64,000 bases of DNA from Channa striata. Its lineage: Eukaryota; Chordata; Actinopteri; Anabantiformes; Channidae. Both the position numbers and the translations under genes were made by a program. Each line of letters starts with the position of its first letter. Position 1 is the stretch's first letter. Shown here in pieces: positions 33,301-43,900 of the stretch. Location of the stretch: assembly GCA_033026295.1 (NCBI GenBank), contig CM065175.1, positions 28,352,375-28,416,374 of the forward strand. The letters are read 5' to 3'. The notes under the pieces were generated by a model. The model ran no database searches, was not told the origin of the DNA, and saw nothing but the letters and a program-made list of their open reading frames with translations.

Positions 33301-33582
33301 ATTAAGTCTAGTTAGCGTAAGCTAGTTTGTTAAATTATTTCAGGAGAGCAGGTGTTTGCGTAAACAAATCTTATGCCCAAAGTGATAGTTTATGTACAGG
33401 GAAATCACTAATTTAGAAAACAAGAGCTACGATTAACCAACTTCGGCAGAGACCCGAAACAGTGTGAAGAAACAGGAAGTGATGCAATACGCTTACCGCA
33501 GGAGGAGTCGATCCAGAGTTGGGGTTAGGCATATGTTAATATTGGTTAGTGTTAGGCTTAAGCCTTTGGTTTCAACTGGTTA
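33301..33582. other. degenerate subtelomeric sequence
   Basis: Contains TAGCTAGTTTG-type repeats that may be the L2 5' UTR, then scattered degenerate GGTTAGG motifs. No gene. Confidence 0.4.
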
Positions 33583-33800
33583 GGGGAATTAGTTTATCTC
33601 GATAGCTCTCCCCGCTTCATCAAACGACTGTGCGGAGAGCCAAAGGCAAGGCACGGGCCGACGCTTGTCACTCGTATTCCTAGGCACTGTGCGTCTCCCC
33701 AGTCCTGCGTGCGTGTTCTTAAGATAGGCTATGCTAAGTTTAGGCTAAGCGACAGCCCCCAAGAGACCATGAGACAGCTGTTTGTGAATCAAGTGGTTGG
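33583..33800. repeat. subtelomeric block duplicated at 38.9-39.1 kb
   Basis: GAATTAGTTTATCTCGAT, CTCTCCCCGCTTCATCAAAC, GAGAGCCAAAGGCAAGGCAC and CGCTTGTCACTC recur in the same order from 38909. Both copies follow GGTTAGG-rich DNA and run into AGACC.TGAGACAGCTG units. Confidence 0.85.
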
Positions 33801-33807
33801 GATTAGG

Positions 33808-33876
33808 CAATAGGGTTAGGGTTAGGATTAGGCGTTAGGGTTAGGAGGGTTAGGGAAGGGGTAAGGGTTAGGAAGA
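33808..33876 (+). repeat. degenerate interstitial telomeric repeat
   Basis: TTAGGG units mixed with TTAGGA, TTAGGC and GGAGGGTTAGG variants. Confidence 0.85.
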
Positions 33877-33885
33877 GAGTTATGA

Positions 33886-34076
33886 ACCGGCGCCACATAA
33901 CACGGCCCCGGGTGTGCATAGGCCGTCCCCTGGGGTCTCGTCCTCAGCCGATCCCACGACACAGCCTGGTCCAAAGCGGCAGGAGGACGCCGCCTCCGTC
34001 TGCCATAGCGGACCTCCGTCCACTGTTCAGGTACTCCGTAATACATAGCGCGTGTTCTATGGATGTTACTACCCAA
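33886..34076 (-). other. Arg/Pro-rich frame, copy 1 of a diverged pair
   Basis: A minus-strand frame containing QWTEVRYGRRRRRPPAALDQ followed by Pro/Ala-rich sequence. A second copy with QWTEVRYGRRRRRPHAAADQ lies at 35.4-35.5 kb. The shared segment is better conserved than its surroundings. I do not recognise a family. It could be the start of a retroelement ORF or just the repeat's composition. Confidence 0.35.
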
Positions 34077-34318
34077 GTTAGCAAAAAAACTTTAAAACTG
34101 AAGGTAAAGTTGTAACAAAACTGGTGTTTATTAAAACTACACCAAAGAAAAAGCACCAAATGGTTGCAATGTGCAAAACAAAAATCAAAAATGTCCGCCC
34201 GTGAAAAAACGGACCTAAGAGCTAGACTTCAACAGAAAAGTACTCCAACAGCAAACAGGTTATCACGGTAAACAAAACAAATAAAAGATAATACATACAG
34301 ATGCCCAGAAATCGCGAC

Positions 34319-34348
34319 GTTTCGATCCCTTCTAGGATCTTCCTCAGG
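34319..34348 (-). ncRNA. hammerhead-ribozyme-like core, diverged copy
   Basis: On the minus strand: CCTGAGGA, an extra A, a 5-bp hairpin GATCC/GGATC with loop TAGAAG, then GAAAC. CTGANGA and GAAA are the two invariant core segments of hammerhead ribozymes with stem II between them. Penelope-like elements are known to carry hammerhead motifs. The extra A before stem II is non-canonical. Stems I and III were not established, so activity is doubtful. Confidence 0.4.
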
Positions 34349-34639
34349 CAAGGGCAAAAACAAACCGTCAGAGAATGCTCCGTGTGTGCTTCTCTCTGTC
34401 ACTGTCGCAGCAGCAATGAGCCATCTCCGTCGGCTCCCGCAAGTAGTGACGTCATCACCGTGCGACACCGTTCAATGTCCCGACAGATACGTGTCATATC
34501 ACCAACAGTGCAGATAAAACAACGGTGTAAAATGATCCTAATCCAATAAGAAATTATGTTACATATAAACAATTAAAATAAAACCAAAAACCACCACCAA
34601 TAACCCACATGGCATAATAATCAGCGAATGCATCATTTA

Positions 34640-35010
34640 TAGTAATGTTCTCTCTCTCCAGCAGGTGGTGCAGTCAGCGAGTGGCGCCGTCGAGTGACGT
34701 CAGGAGCTGTCCAAAGCCGCACAGACCCGTACAGAAACCAGTACTTAATATAATAAAATAAAACAATTATTAAAAAAAAATAATAAAATATATATATATT
34801 GTGGTGTCATCCCTCTCTCACCAGCAGATCAAACTGGCAGGGAGAGGCGCAGCCCAGTGATGGCAGGAGATATCCAAAGCTGAACAAACACTCAGAACCA
34901 GTCTCTTAATGTAACACAATGATTTTTCATCCCTCCCTCTCCAACAGGTCCAGCTGTCAGGGAGCAACACCGCCGAGTGACGTCAGGAGATTTCCAAATC
35001 TGCACAGACA
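34640..35010. repeat. three degenerate tandem units of about 125-150 bp
   Basis: Each unit has CTCTCTC.CCAGCAGGT, GAGTGACGTCAGGAG, CCAAA.C.GCACAGAC and an AGAAACCAG-type end, with successive copies near 34650, 34810 and 34930. They are well diverged. The stretch 34350-34640 between the motif copy and these units has no identified feature. Confidence 0.6.
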
Positions 35011-35080
35011 GTTATAGAAACAGCTCCACTCTGGAGCAGCATCAATCACTTTATAATAAAGCATGTATTAAATATGATGT

Positions 35081-35255
35081 GTGTGCGCGTGTGCCTACAG
35101 ACCTAGTGTATGTTCCTGAGTGAAAAGTAACAAAAAGGAGGTAAGTATATCCACAATAAATCATGTAGTCATAATAATGTGTATGTGTGTTTCCCTACAG
35201 ACCCAGTGTATATTCCTGTATAAAAATCTACAAAAAGGAGGTAAGTAAGTACATC
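35081..35255 (+). repeat. 100-bp duplication, each copy with a 40-nt exon-like segment
   Basis: CCTACAG is followed by a 40-base segment (35101-35140) starting ACC.AGTGTAT and ending AAAAAGGAG, then GTAAGTA. The arrangement repeats 100 bases later (35201-35240). Acceptor-like and donor-like ends are both near consensus and fall at identical places. Confidence 0.6.
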
Positions 35256-35262
35256 CACTGAA

Positions 35263-35360
35263 GGTTAGGGTTAGGGCCAGAGGTCACCGGTTAGGGTTAG
35301 GGTTAGGGAAGTGAAAATAGCCCTAGACTCTGAGAGTCAGGGTTAGGGTTAGGATAAAAG
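35263..35360 (+). repeat. interstitial telomeric repeats, interrupted
   Basis: Three short TTAGGG clusters separated by unique sequence, including an AATAGCCCTAGACTC phrase that also opens the downstream satellite units. Confidence 0.85.
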
Positions 35361-35369
35361 TTAGAAACC

Positions 35370-35527
35370 GGCACCACAGACTGTGGCACCGGAGGTGCAC
35401 AGGCCGTTCCCCGGGCTCCCGCCCACCGTCGATCCCCAAACCACACCTGATCAGCAGCTGCATGGGGACGCCGTCTCCGTCGGCCATAGCGGACCTCCGT
35501 CCACTGTGGCTGAGCTCCGTAGCTCAT
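35370..35527 (-). other. Arg/Pro-rich frame, copy 2 of a diverged pair
   Basis: The partner of the frame at 33.9-34.1 kb: QWTEVRYGRRRRRP is identical over 14 residues, the DQ..W.DR..A..GTA pattern follows, and the rest has diverged. Function unknown. Confidence 0.35.
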
Positions 35528-35636
35528 ACCGTCAAGAGGTAAGTATAAAGGTAAGTAAAAAAATCTGTGAAACTGTGATTGAATGTCAAAAAAAAACTTA
35601 TTTTATTATCAAAAGCAACAAGAACAAAGAACCAGT

Positions 35637-35690
35637 CGGTTAGGGTTAGGGTTAGGGGTTAGGGTTAGGGTTAGGGTTTAGGGTTAGGAG
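35637..35690 (+). repeat. interstitial telomeric repeat
   Basis: About eight TTAGGG units with one GGGG and one TTTAGGG variant, directly before the four-copy repeat family. Confidence 0.95.
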
Positions 35691-36960
35691 AGGGTAAATA
35701 TCCCTAGACTCATGGAGTCCAGGTAAGTGCACGGGCACGTTACACTGTCCCAACTCCCCAAAGCACACTCCCCCCACAGTCATTCCAGCCCCAAAGGAAT
35801 AAAATAAATCAAAATCACACACTCCAGCCAAATAAAATTCCAGGTAAGTATGACATGTCTTATGCTCTGTTTGGCTTATTTCTCTGCATCTCTGTGCTTA
35901 GTATTTCCCCTGCATGTGGCTGCATTATTTCCCCCGCTGGTATGTGCTTCAGCTTGTGCTCTATTTGGCATCTCAGTATTTCTGTGCTTTGTTCGGCTCT
36001 GTTTGGCATATCTATTTCCCCAGCTGGTATGTGCTTCAGCTTGTGCTCTCTTTGGCGTATCCCTCTGCAGCTTGTGCCTATTTCTGTGCTCTGTTTGGCT
36101 TATTAATCTGTGGTTCTGTGCTCATGCCTCTGTAGCTACGTTTGGGATTTCTGTCCCTTCTTCAGGCTGTGGCTGAGCTGCAATGCTGTGCTTTTATACA
36201 TGTCCAGACATGTCCCCAGTGTGCTTGTGGGCGGAGCCATACCCCAGCTACACTCTCTGTTAATCTCCCCATGTGGCTGTAAGAATTCCCCAAAAAATAA
36301 AATGTGTGTGTTATCCAGTCGCCTTTGTTATATCAAGTATTAATGGTAATTCCTCCTCAAATTAGGGTTAGGAATTACACCTCCCACGGACGGTTAGGGT
36401 TAGGGTTAAGGAGTCAGGGAAAGGGCATAGGAACAACAGGAGGAATGCACCACAGAGAGGGAACAGTGCAGGCACTGGCGGGTTAGGAGAGGGTAAATAT
36501 CCCTAGACTCATGGAGTCCAGGTAAGTGCACGGGCACGTTACACTGTCCCAACTCCCCAAAGCACACTCCCCCACAGTCATTCCAGCCCCAAAGGAATAA
36601 AATAAATCAAAATCACACACTCCAGCCAAATAAAATTCCAGGTAAGTATGACATGTCTTATGCTCTGTTTGGCTTATTTCTCTGCATCTCTGTGCGTAGT
36701 ATTTCCCCTGCGTGTGCTGCATTATTTCCCCAGCTGGTATGTGCTTCAGCTTGTGCTCTATTTGGCATATCTATTTCCCCAGCTGGCATGTGCTTCAGCT
36801 TGTCTCAGTATTTCTGTGCTCTGTTTGGCATATCTATTTCCCCAGCTGGTATGTGCTTCAGCTTGTGCTCTCTTTGGCGTATCCCCTGCAGCTTGTGCCT
36901 ATTTCTGTGCTCTGTTTGGCTTATTAATCTGTGGTTCTGTGCTCATGCCTCTGTAGCTAC

Positions 36961-36988
36961 GTTTCGGGATTTCTGTCCCTTCTTCAGG
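36961..36988 (-). ncRNA. hammerhead-like core in the 0.8-kb repeat (copy 2)
   Basis: The minus strand reads CCTGAAGA, an extra A, hairpin GGGA/TCCC with loop CAGAAA, then GAAAC. The same 28 bases occur at 37781-37808 and 38569-38596. The first copy (about 36140) has lost the base before the GAAA segment. Confidence 0.4.
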
Positions 36989-37780
36989 CTGTGGCTGAGC
37001 TGCAATGCTGTGCTTTTATACATGTCCAGACATGTCCCCAGTGTGCTTGTGGGCGGAGCCATACCCCAGCTACACTCTCTGTTAATCTCCCCATGTGGCT
37101 GTAAGAATTCCCCAAAAATAAAATGTGTGTGTTATCCAGTCGCCTTTGTTATATCAAGTATTAATGGTAATTCCTCCTCAAATTAGGGTTAGGAATTACA
37201 CCTCCCACGGACGGTTAGGGTTAGGGTTAAGGAGTCAGGGAAAGGGCATAGGAACAACAGGAGGAATGCACCACAGAGAGGGAACAGTTAGGCACTGGCG
37301 GGTTAGGAGAGAATAAATAAACCTGGACTCAAAGAGTCCAGGTAAGTGCACGGGCACGTTACACTGTCCCAACTCCCCAAAGCACACTCCCCACAGTCAT
37401 TCCAGCCCCAAAGGAATAAAATAAAATCAAAATCACACACTCCAGCCAAATAAAATTCCAGGTAAGTATGACATGTCTTATGCTCTGTTTGGCTTATTTC
37501 TCTGCATCTCTGTGCGTAGTATTTCCCCTGCGTGTGCTGCATTATTTCCCCAGCTGGTATGTGCTTCAGCTTGTGCTCTATTTGGCATATCTATTTCCCC
37601 AGCTGGCATGTGCTTCAGCTTGTCTCAGTATTTCTGTGCTCTGTTTGGCATATCTATTTCCCCAGCTGGTATGTGCTTCAGCTTGTGCTCTCTTTGGCGT
37701 ATCCCCTGCAGCTTGTGCCTATTTCTGTGCTCTGTTTGGCTTATTAATCTGTGGTTCTGTGCTCATGCCTCTGTAGCTAC

Positions 37781-37808
37781 GTTTCGGGATTTCTGTCCCT
37801 TCTTCAGG
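37781..37808 (-). ncRNA. hammerhead-like core in the 0.8-kb repeat (copy 3)
   Basis: Identical core and hairpin to the copy at 36961. Confidence 0.4.
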
Positions 37809-38568
37809 CTGTGGCTGAGCTGCAATGCTGTGCTTTTATACTTGTCCAGACACGTCTCTCAGTGTGCTTGTGGGCGGAGCCATACCCCAGCTACACTCTC
37901 TGTCCCCATGTGGCTGTAAGAATTCCCCCAAAAATAAAATGTGTGTGTTATCCAGTCGCCTTTGTTATATCAAGTATTAATGGTAATTCCTCCTCAAATT
38001 AGGGTTAGGAATTACACCTCCCACGGACGGTTAGGGTTAGGGTTAAGGGGTCAGGGAAAGGGCATAGGAACAACAGGAGGAATGCACCCAGAGAGGGAAC
38101 AGTGCAGGCACTGGCGGGTTAGGAGAGAATAAATAAACCTGGACTCAAAGAGTCCAGGGAAGTGCACGGGCACGTTACACTGTCCCAACTCCCCAAAGCA
38201 CACTCCCCCACAGTCATTCCAGCCCCAAAGGAATAAAATAAAATCAAAATCACACACTCTTCAGCCAAATAAAATTCCAGGTAAGTATTCAGGTAAGTAT
38301 GACGTGTCTCATGCTCTATTCGGCTTAATTCCCTGCATCTCTGTGCGTAGTATTTCCCCTGCATGTGCTGCATTATTTCCCCTGCTGGTATGTGCTTCAG
38401 CTTTTGCTCTATTTGGCATTCTGTGCTCTGTTTGGCATATCTATTTCCCCAGCTGGTATGTGCTTCAGCTTGTGCTCTCTTTGGCGTATCCCCCTGCAGC
38501 TTGTGCCTATTTCTGTGCTCTGTTTGGCTTATTAATCTGTGGTTCTGTGCTCATGCCTCTGTAGCTAC

Positions 38569-38596
38569 GTTTCGGGATTTCTGTCCCTTCTTCAGG
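38569..38596 (-). ncRNA. hammerhead-like core in the 0.8-kb repeat (copy 4)
   Basis: Identical core and hairpin to the copy at 36961, in an otherwise more diverged repeat unit. Confidence 0.4.
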
Positions 38597-38860
38597 CTGT
38601 GGCTGAGCTGCAATGCTGTGCTTTTATACATGTCCAGACATGTCCCCCAGTGTGCTTGTGGGCGGAGCCATACCCCAGCTACACTCTCTGTTAATCTCCC
38701 CATGTGGCTGTAAGAATTCCCCCAAAAAATAAAATGTGTGTGTTATCCAGTCGCCTTTGTTATATCAAGTATTAATGGTAATTCCTCCTCAAATTAGGGT
38801 TAGGAATTACACCTCCCACGGACGGTTAGGGTTAGGGTTAAGGGGTCAGGGAAAGGGCAT

Positions 38861-38909
38861 AGGGTTAGGGGGTTAGGGTTAGGGTTAGGGTTAGGGTTAG
38901 GGTTAGGGG
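38861..38909 (+). repeat. interstitial telomeric repeat
   Basis: About seven TTAGGG units, one with an extra G, bridging the four-copy family and the duplicated block. Confidence 0.95.
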
Positions 38910-39120
38910 AATTAGTTTATCTCGATGACTCTCCCCGCTTCATCAAACGACTGGGCGGTTTGGTGTGGAGAGCCAAAGGCAAGGCACGGGCCAACGCTTG
39001 TCACTCAAATTCCCAGGCACTGTATCTCCCCAGTCCTGTGTGCATTGTCTAATTCTCAAATGTTTAGGACAAACGATAGTCATCCTGAGAGAGCTATGTT
39101 GTTAGGCTAGGCGATGTTAA
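38910..39120. repeat. subtelomeric block, second copy of 33.6-33.8 kb
   Basis: Same order of phrases as the copy at 33583, with a small insertion (GGTTTGGTGT). Relative orientation is the same. Confidence 0.85.
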
Positions 39121-39400
39121 ACGACAGCCCCAGGAGACCCTGAGACAGCTGCATTGTTGAAGCTATTTCCCAGCCCCAGGAGACCCTGAGACAGCTGTGT
39201 TATTGAATTTAGGCTAAGCTTCCCCAGCGTATGTGCTTCAGCCCCCAGGAGACCCTGAGACAGCCGCATTTTGGAAGCTAAACGACAGCCCCAGGAGACC
39301 CTGAGACAGCTGTGTTATTTAAGCTAGGTTATGCTAGGTTCAGGCTAAGCGAAAGTCCCTAGGAGATCCTGAGCTAGCTGTGTTATTAGAGAGTTAGGGT
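39121..39400. repeat. short tandem units with AGACCCTGAGACAGCTG
   Basis: CAGCCCCAGGAGACCCTGAG followed by ACAGC.G occurs four times at spacings of about 50-70 bases, with a fifth weaker copy (AGGAGATCCTGAGCTAGCTG). Single copies are at 30.65 and 33.76 kb. Confidence 0.85.
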
Positions 39401-39482
39401 TAGGAAAGGACAATGGCTAAGGTTCACGTTAGCGAGAGACATTGGTGTTGCACTTTAAGCAGTAGTTTCAGAGCATCTTTAA

Positions 39483-39603
39483 GGTTAGGGGGTTAGGGTT
39501 AGGGTTAGGGTTAGGGGTTAGGGTTAGGGTTAGGGTTAGGGGTTAGGGTTAGGGTTAGGGTTAGGGTTAGGGTTAGGGGTTAGGGGTTAGGGTTAGGGTT
39601 AGG
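39483..39603 (+). repeat. interstitial telomeric repeat, longest in window
   Basis: About 19 TTAGGG units with several TTAGGGG variants, leading directly into the first unit of the large array. Confidence 0.97.
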
Positions 39604-40048
39604 ATAGGGGAAATAGCCCTAGACTCAGAGAGTCCAGGTAAAGTGCACTGGCACGTTACACTGTCAGTCCCCAAAGTGCATTCCTCTCCCCAGTCCCCCG
39701 AGACCCTTATTTGGGTTAAAAGAAACAATAATACACCCCAGCCAAATTAAACATGTGGTCAAACTAGACCTACGGTAAGTATCGTGCTTGTGTTCATGCC
39801 CTCTGACGGCAGCTCATTCTCTGTGCTATACATTAGCATGTGGCTGTAGCGCCTCACATCAGCTCTTTAGCTTGTCCTCAGTCCTATTTCCCTTTGTCAT
39901 CGCAGTCTATCTGGACATACGGTAAGTAACGTGGCTTCATTGTTTTTCAGTGTCTGTTTTCCCCTTCATCGCAGTCTATTTGGACATACGGTAAGTATCA
40001 TGTGGACGGTAAGTATAGTGGTTCAGTGCTCTGGCCTTCTGTAGCTAC

Positions 40049-40076
40049 GTTTCGGGAGGATTGTCCCTTCTTCAGG
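40049..40076 (-). ncRNA. hammerhead-like core in the 909-bp satellite (representative; repeats every unit)
   Basis: The minus strand reads CCTGAAGA, an extra A, hairpin GGGA/TCCC with loop CAATCC, then GAAAC and GTAGCTAC. Just upstream on the same strand is a CAGAG/CTCTG hairpin that could stand in for stem I. No good stem III or NUH cleavage site was found. Nearly all units keep the core. Two (near 40960 and 56417) lack the base before GAAA, and two (near 53684 and 61866) have one extra. Confidence 0.42.
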
Positions 40077-40815
40077 CTAAGGCAGAGCTTATATAGCTTC
40101 TCTGAGCTTTCAAACATGTCCAGACACGTTCTGTGAGCGTGTGGGCGGCACCCCTTCACAACGTCTCACCCCCCCCCCTCTCTATGCATTTCTCTCTCTG
40201 TGTGTGCGTGATTTTGCCTTCATGCAGAACAGAGTGCAATGAATGAACTGGCAGAGGATGCCTTTGTTATATAAATAATTAATACTCCCAAATTTAGGGT
40301 AAGAAATTAAACCTCCCAAAATAGGGTTGGAAATGGGGAATGAGGAAAGGGAACAATAATAAGGCCCACCCGGACTTAGGGTTAGGCATTAACCTCCCAG
40401 GAATGGTTAGGGTTAGGAATTAGGTGTCAGGGAAAGGGCCTCCCCGGTAGGAGAGACTGGAGATCCGAACACACCTCAGAGACCCAACAGTGCAGGCACG
40501 GGCGGGTTAGGATAGGGGAAATAGCCCTAGACTCAGAGAGTCCAGGTAAAGTGCACTGGCACGTTACACTGTCAGTCCCCAAAGTGCATTCCTCTCCCCA
40601 GTCCCCGAGACCCTTATTTGGGTTAAAAGAAACAATAATACACCCCAGCCAAATTAAACATGTGGTCAAACTAGACCTCACGGTAAGTATCGTGCTTGTG
40701 TTCATGCCCTCTGACGGCAGCTCATTCTCTGTGCTATACATTAGCATGTGGCTGTAGCGCCTCACATCAGCTTTCTTTAGCTTGTCCTCAGTCCTATTTC
40801 CCTTTGTCATCGCAG

Positions 40816-40926
40816 TCTATCTGGACATACGGTAAGTAACGTGGCTTCATTGTTTTTCAGTGTCTGTTTTCCCCTTCATCGCAGTCTATTTGGACATACG
40901 GTAAGTATCATGTGGACGGTAAGTAT
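40816..40926 (+). promoter_or_regulatory. cluster of splice-site-like motifs (representative unit)
   Basis: CATCGCAG is followed by 16 bases (40816-40831) and GTAAGTAAC. Then TTGTTTTTCAG, CATCGCAG again, a nearly identical 16 bases (40885-40900), GTAAGTATC, and after 11 more bases another GTAAGTAT. A further GGTAAGTA lies at 40682. The pattern repeats in every unit of the array. Whether any is used is unknown. Confidence 0.4.
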
Positions 40927-43900
40927 AGTGGTTCAGTGCTCTGGCCTTCTGTAGCTACGTTTGGGAGGATTGTCCCTTCTTCAGGCTAAGGCAGAGCTTA
41001 TATAGCTTCTCTGAGCTTTCAAACATGTCCAGACACGTTCTGTGAGCGTGTGGGCGGCACCCCTTCACAACGCCTCACCCCTCCCCCTCTCTATGCACTT
41101 CTCTCTGTGTGTGCGTGATTTTGCCTTCATGCAGAACAGAGTGCAATGAATGAACTGGCAGAGGATGCCTTTGTTATATAAATAATTAATACTCCCAAAT
41201 TTAGGGTAAGAAATTAAACCTCCCAAAATAGGGTTGGAAATGGGGAATGAGGAAAGGGAACAATAATAAGGCCCACCCGGACTTAGGGTTAGGCATTAAC
41301 CTCCCAGGAATGGTTAGGGTTAGGAATTAGGTGTCAGGGAAAGGGCCTCCCCGGTAGGGAGAGACTGGAGATCCGAACACACCTCAGAGACCCAACAGTG
41401 CAGGCACGGGCGGGTTAGGATAGGGGAAATAGCCCTAGACTCAGAGAGTCCAGGTAAAGTGCACTGGCACGTTACACTGTCAGTCCCCAAAGTGCATTCC
41501 TCTCCCCAGTCCCCGAGACCCTTATTTGGGTTAAAAGAAACAATAATACACCCCAGCCAAATTAAACATGTGGTCAAACTAGACCTACGGTAAGTATCGT
41601 GCTTGTGTTCATGCCCTCTGACGGCAGCTCATTCTCTGTGCTATACATTAGCATGTGGCTGTAGCGCCTCACATCAGCTTTCTTTAGCTTGTCCTCAGTC
41701 CTATTTCCCTTTGTCATCGCAGTCTATCTGGACATACGGTAAGTAACGTGGCTTCATTGTTTTTCAGTGTCTGTTTTCCCCTTCATCGCAGTCTATTTGG
41801 ACATACGGTAAGTATCATGTGGACGGTAAGTATAGTGGTTCAGTGCTCTGGCCTTCTGTAGCTACGTTTCGGGAGGATTGTCCCTTCTTCAGGCTAAGGC
41901 AGAGCTTATATAGCTTCTCTGAGCTTTCAAACATGTCCAGACACGTTCTGTGAGCGTGTGGGCGGCACCCCTTCACAACGCCTCACCCCCTCCCCCTCTC
42001 TATGCACTTCTCTCTCTGTGTGTGCGTGATTTTGCCTTCATGCAGAACAGAGTGCAATGAATGAACTGGCAGAGGATGCCTTTGTTATATAAATAATTAA
42101 TACTCCCGAAATTTAGGGTAAGAAATTAAACCTCCCAAAATAGGGTTGGAAATGGGGAATGAGGAAAGGGAACAATAATAAGGCCCACCCGGACTTAGGG
42201 TTAGGCATTAACCTCCCAGGAATGGTTAGGGTTAGGAATTAGGTGTCAGGGAAAGGGCCTCCCCGGTAGGAGAGACTGGAGATCCGAACACACCTCAGAG
42301 ACCCAACAGTGCAGGCACGGGCGGGTTAGGATAGGGGAAATAGCCCTAGACTCAGAGAGTCCAGGTAAAGTGCACTGGCACGTTACACTGTCAGTCCCCA
42401 AAGTGCATTCCTCTCCCCAGTCCCCGAGACCCTTATTTGGGTTAAAAGAAACAATAATACACCCCAGCCAAATTAAACATGTGGTCAAACTAGACCTACG
42501 GTAAGTATCGTGCTTGTGTTCATGCCCTCTGACGGCAGCTCATTCTCTGTGCTATACATTAGCATGTGGCTGTAGCGCCTCACATCAGCTTTCTTTAGCT
42601 TGTCCTCAGTCCTATTTCCCTTTGTCATCGCAGTCTATCTGGACATACGGTAAGTAACGTGGCTTCATTGTTTTTCAGTGTCTGTTTTCCCCTTCATCGC
42701 AGTCTATTTGGACATACGGTAAGTATCATGTGGACGGTAAGTATAGTGGTTCAGTGCTCTGGCCTTCTGTAGCTACGTTTCGGGAGGATTGTCCCTTCTT
42801 CAGGCTAAGGCAGAGCTTATATAGCTTCTCTGAGCTTTCAAACATGTCCAGACACGTTCTTGTGAGCGTGTGGGCGGCACCCCTTCACAACGTCTCACCC
42901 CTCCCCCTCTCTATGCACTTCTCTCTCTGTGTGTGCGTGATTTTGCCTTCATGCAGAACAGAGTGCAATGAATGAACTGGCAGAGGATGCCTTTGTTATA
43001 TAAATAATTAATACTCCCGAAATTTAGGGTAAGAAATTAAACCTCCCAAAATAGGGTTGGAAATGGGGAATGAGGAAAGGGAACAATAATAAGGCCCACC
43101 CGGACTTAGGGTTAGGCATTAACCTCCCAGGAATGGTTAGGGTTAGGAATTAGGTGTCAGGGAAAGGGCCTCCCCGGTAGGAGAGACTGGAGATCCGAAC
43201 ACACCTCAGAGACCCAACAGTGCAGGCACGGGCGGGTTAGGATAGGGGAAATAGCCCTAGACTCAGAGAGTCCAGGTAAAGTGCACTGGCACGTTACACT
43301 GTCAGTCCCCAAAGTGCATTCCTCTCCCCAGTCCCCGAGACCCTTATTTGGGTTAAAAGAAACAATAATACACCCCAGCCAAATTAAACATGTGGTCAAA
43401 CTAGACCTCACGGTAAGTATCGTGCTTGTGTTCATGCCCTCTGACGGCAGCTCATTCTCTGTGCTATACATTAGCATGTGGCTGTAGCGCCTCACATCAG
43501 CTTTCTTTAGCTTGTCCTCAGTCCTATTTCCCTTTGTCATCGCAGTCTATCTGGACATACGGTAAGTAACGTGGCTTCATTGTTTTTCAGTGTCTGTTTT
43601 CCCCTTCATCGCAGTCTATTTGGACATACGGTAAGTATCATGTGGACGGTAAGTATAGTGGTTCAGTGCTCTGGCCTTCTGTAGCTACGTTTCGGGAGGA
43701 TTGTCCCTTCTTCAGGCTAAGGCAGAGCTTATATAGCTTCTCTGAGCTTTCAAACATGTCCAGACACGTTCTGTGAGCGTGTGGGCACCCCTTCACAACG
43801 TCTCACCCCCTCCCCCTCTCTATGCACTTCTCTCTCTGTGTGTGCGTGATTTTGCCTTCATGCAGAACAGAGTGCAATGAATGAACTGGCAGAGGATGCC

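Larger units (their letters stand above)
35691..38860. repeat. four tandem copies of a subtelomeric repeat of about 0.8 kb
   Basis: Copies start near 35691, 36483, 37303 and 38119 (spacings about 790-820). Each has a CCTAGACTC/CCTGGACTC..GAGTCCAGG opening, CACGGGCACGTTACACTGTC, AATAAAATTCCAGGTAAGTA, sub-repeats of TATTTCCCCAGCTGGTATG and GTGCTTCAGCTTGTGCTC, then the GTAGCTACGTTT..CTTCTTCAGGCT motif, GTGGGCGGAGCCATACCCC and a TTAGGG-bearing end. Copies 2 and 3 are nearly identical. The Cys/Leu-rich frames across them arise from the sub-repeats. It is clearly related to the larger array downstream. Confidence 0.95.

Noticed and set aside
35850..38713. Plus-strand Cys/Leu/Phe-rich frames of 70-177 codons resembling membrane proteins
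   Set aside because: They come from translated sub-repeats (CAGCTGGTATGTGCTTCAGC type) in overlapping frames. The hydrophobicity reflects the pyrimidine-rich repeat.
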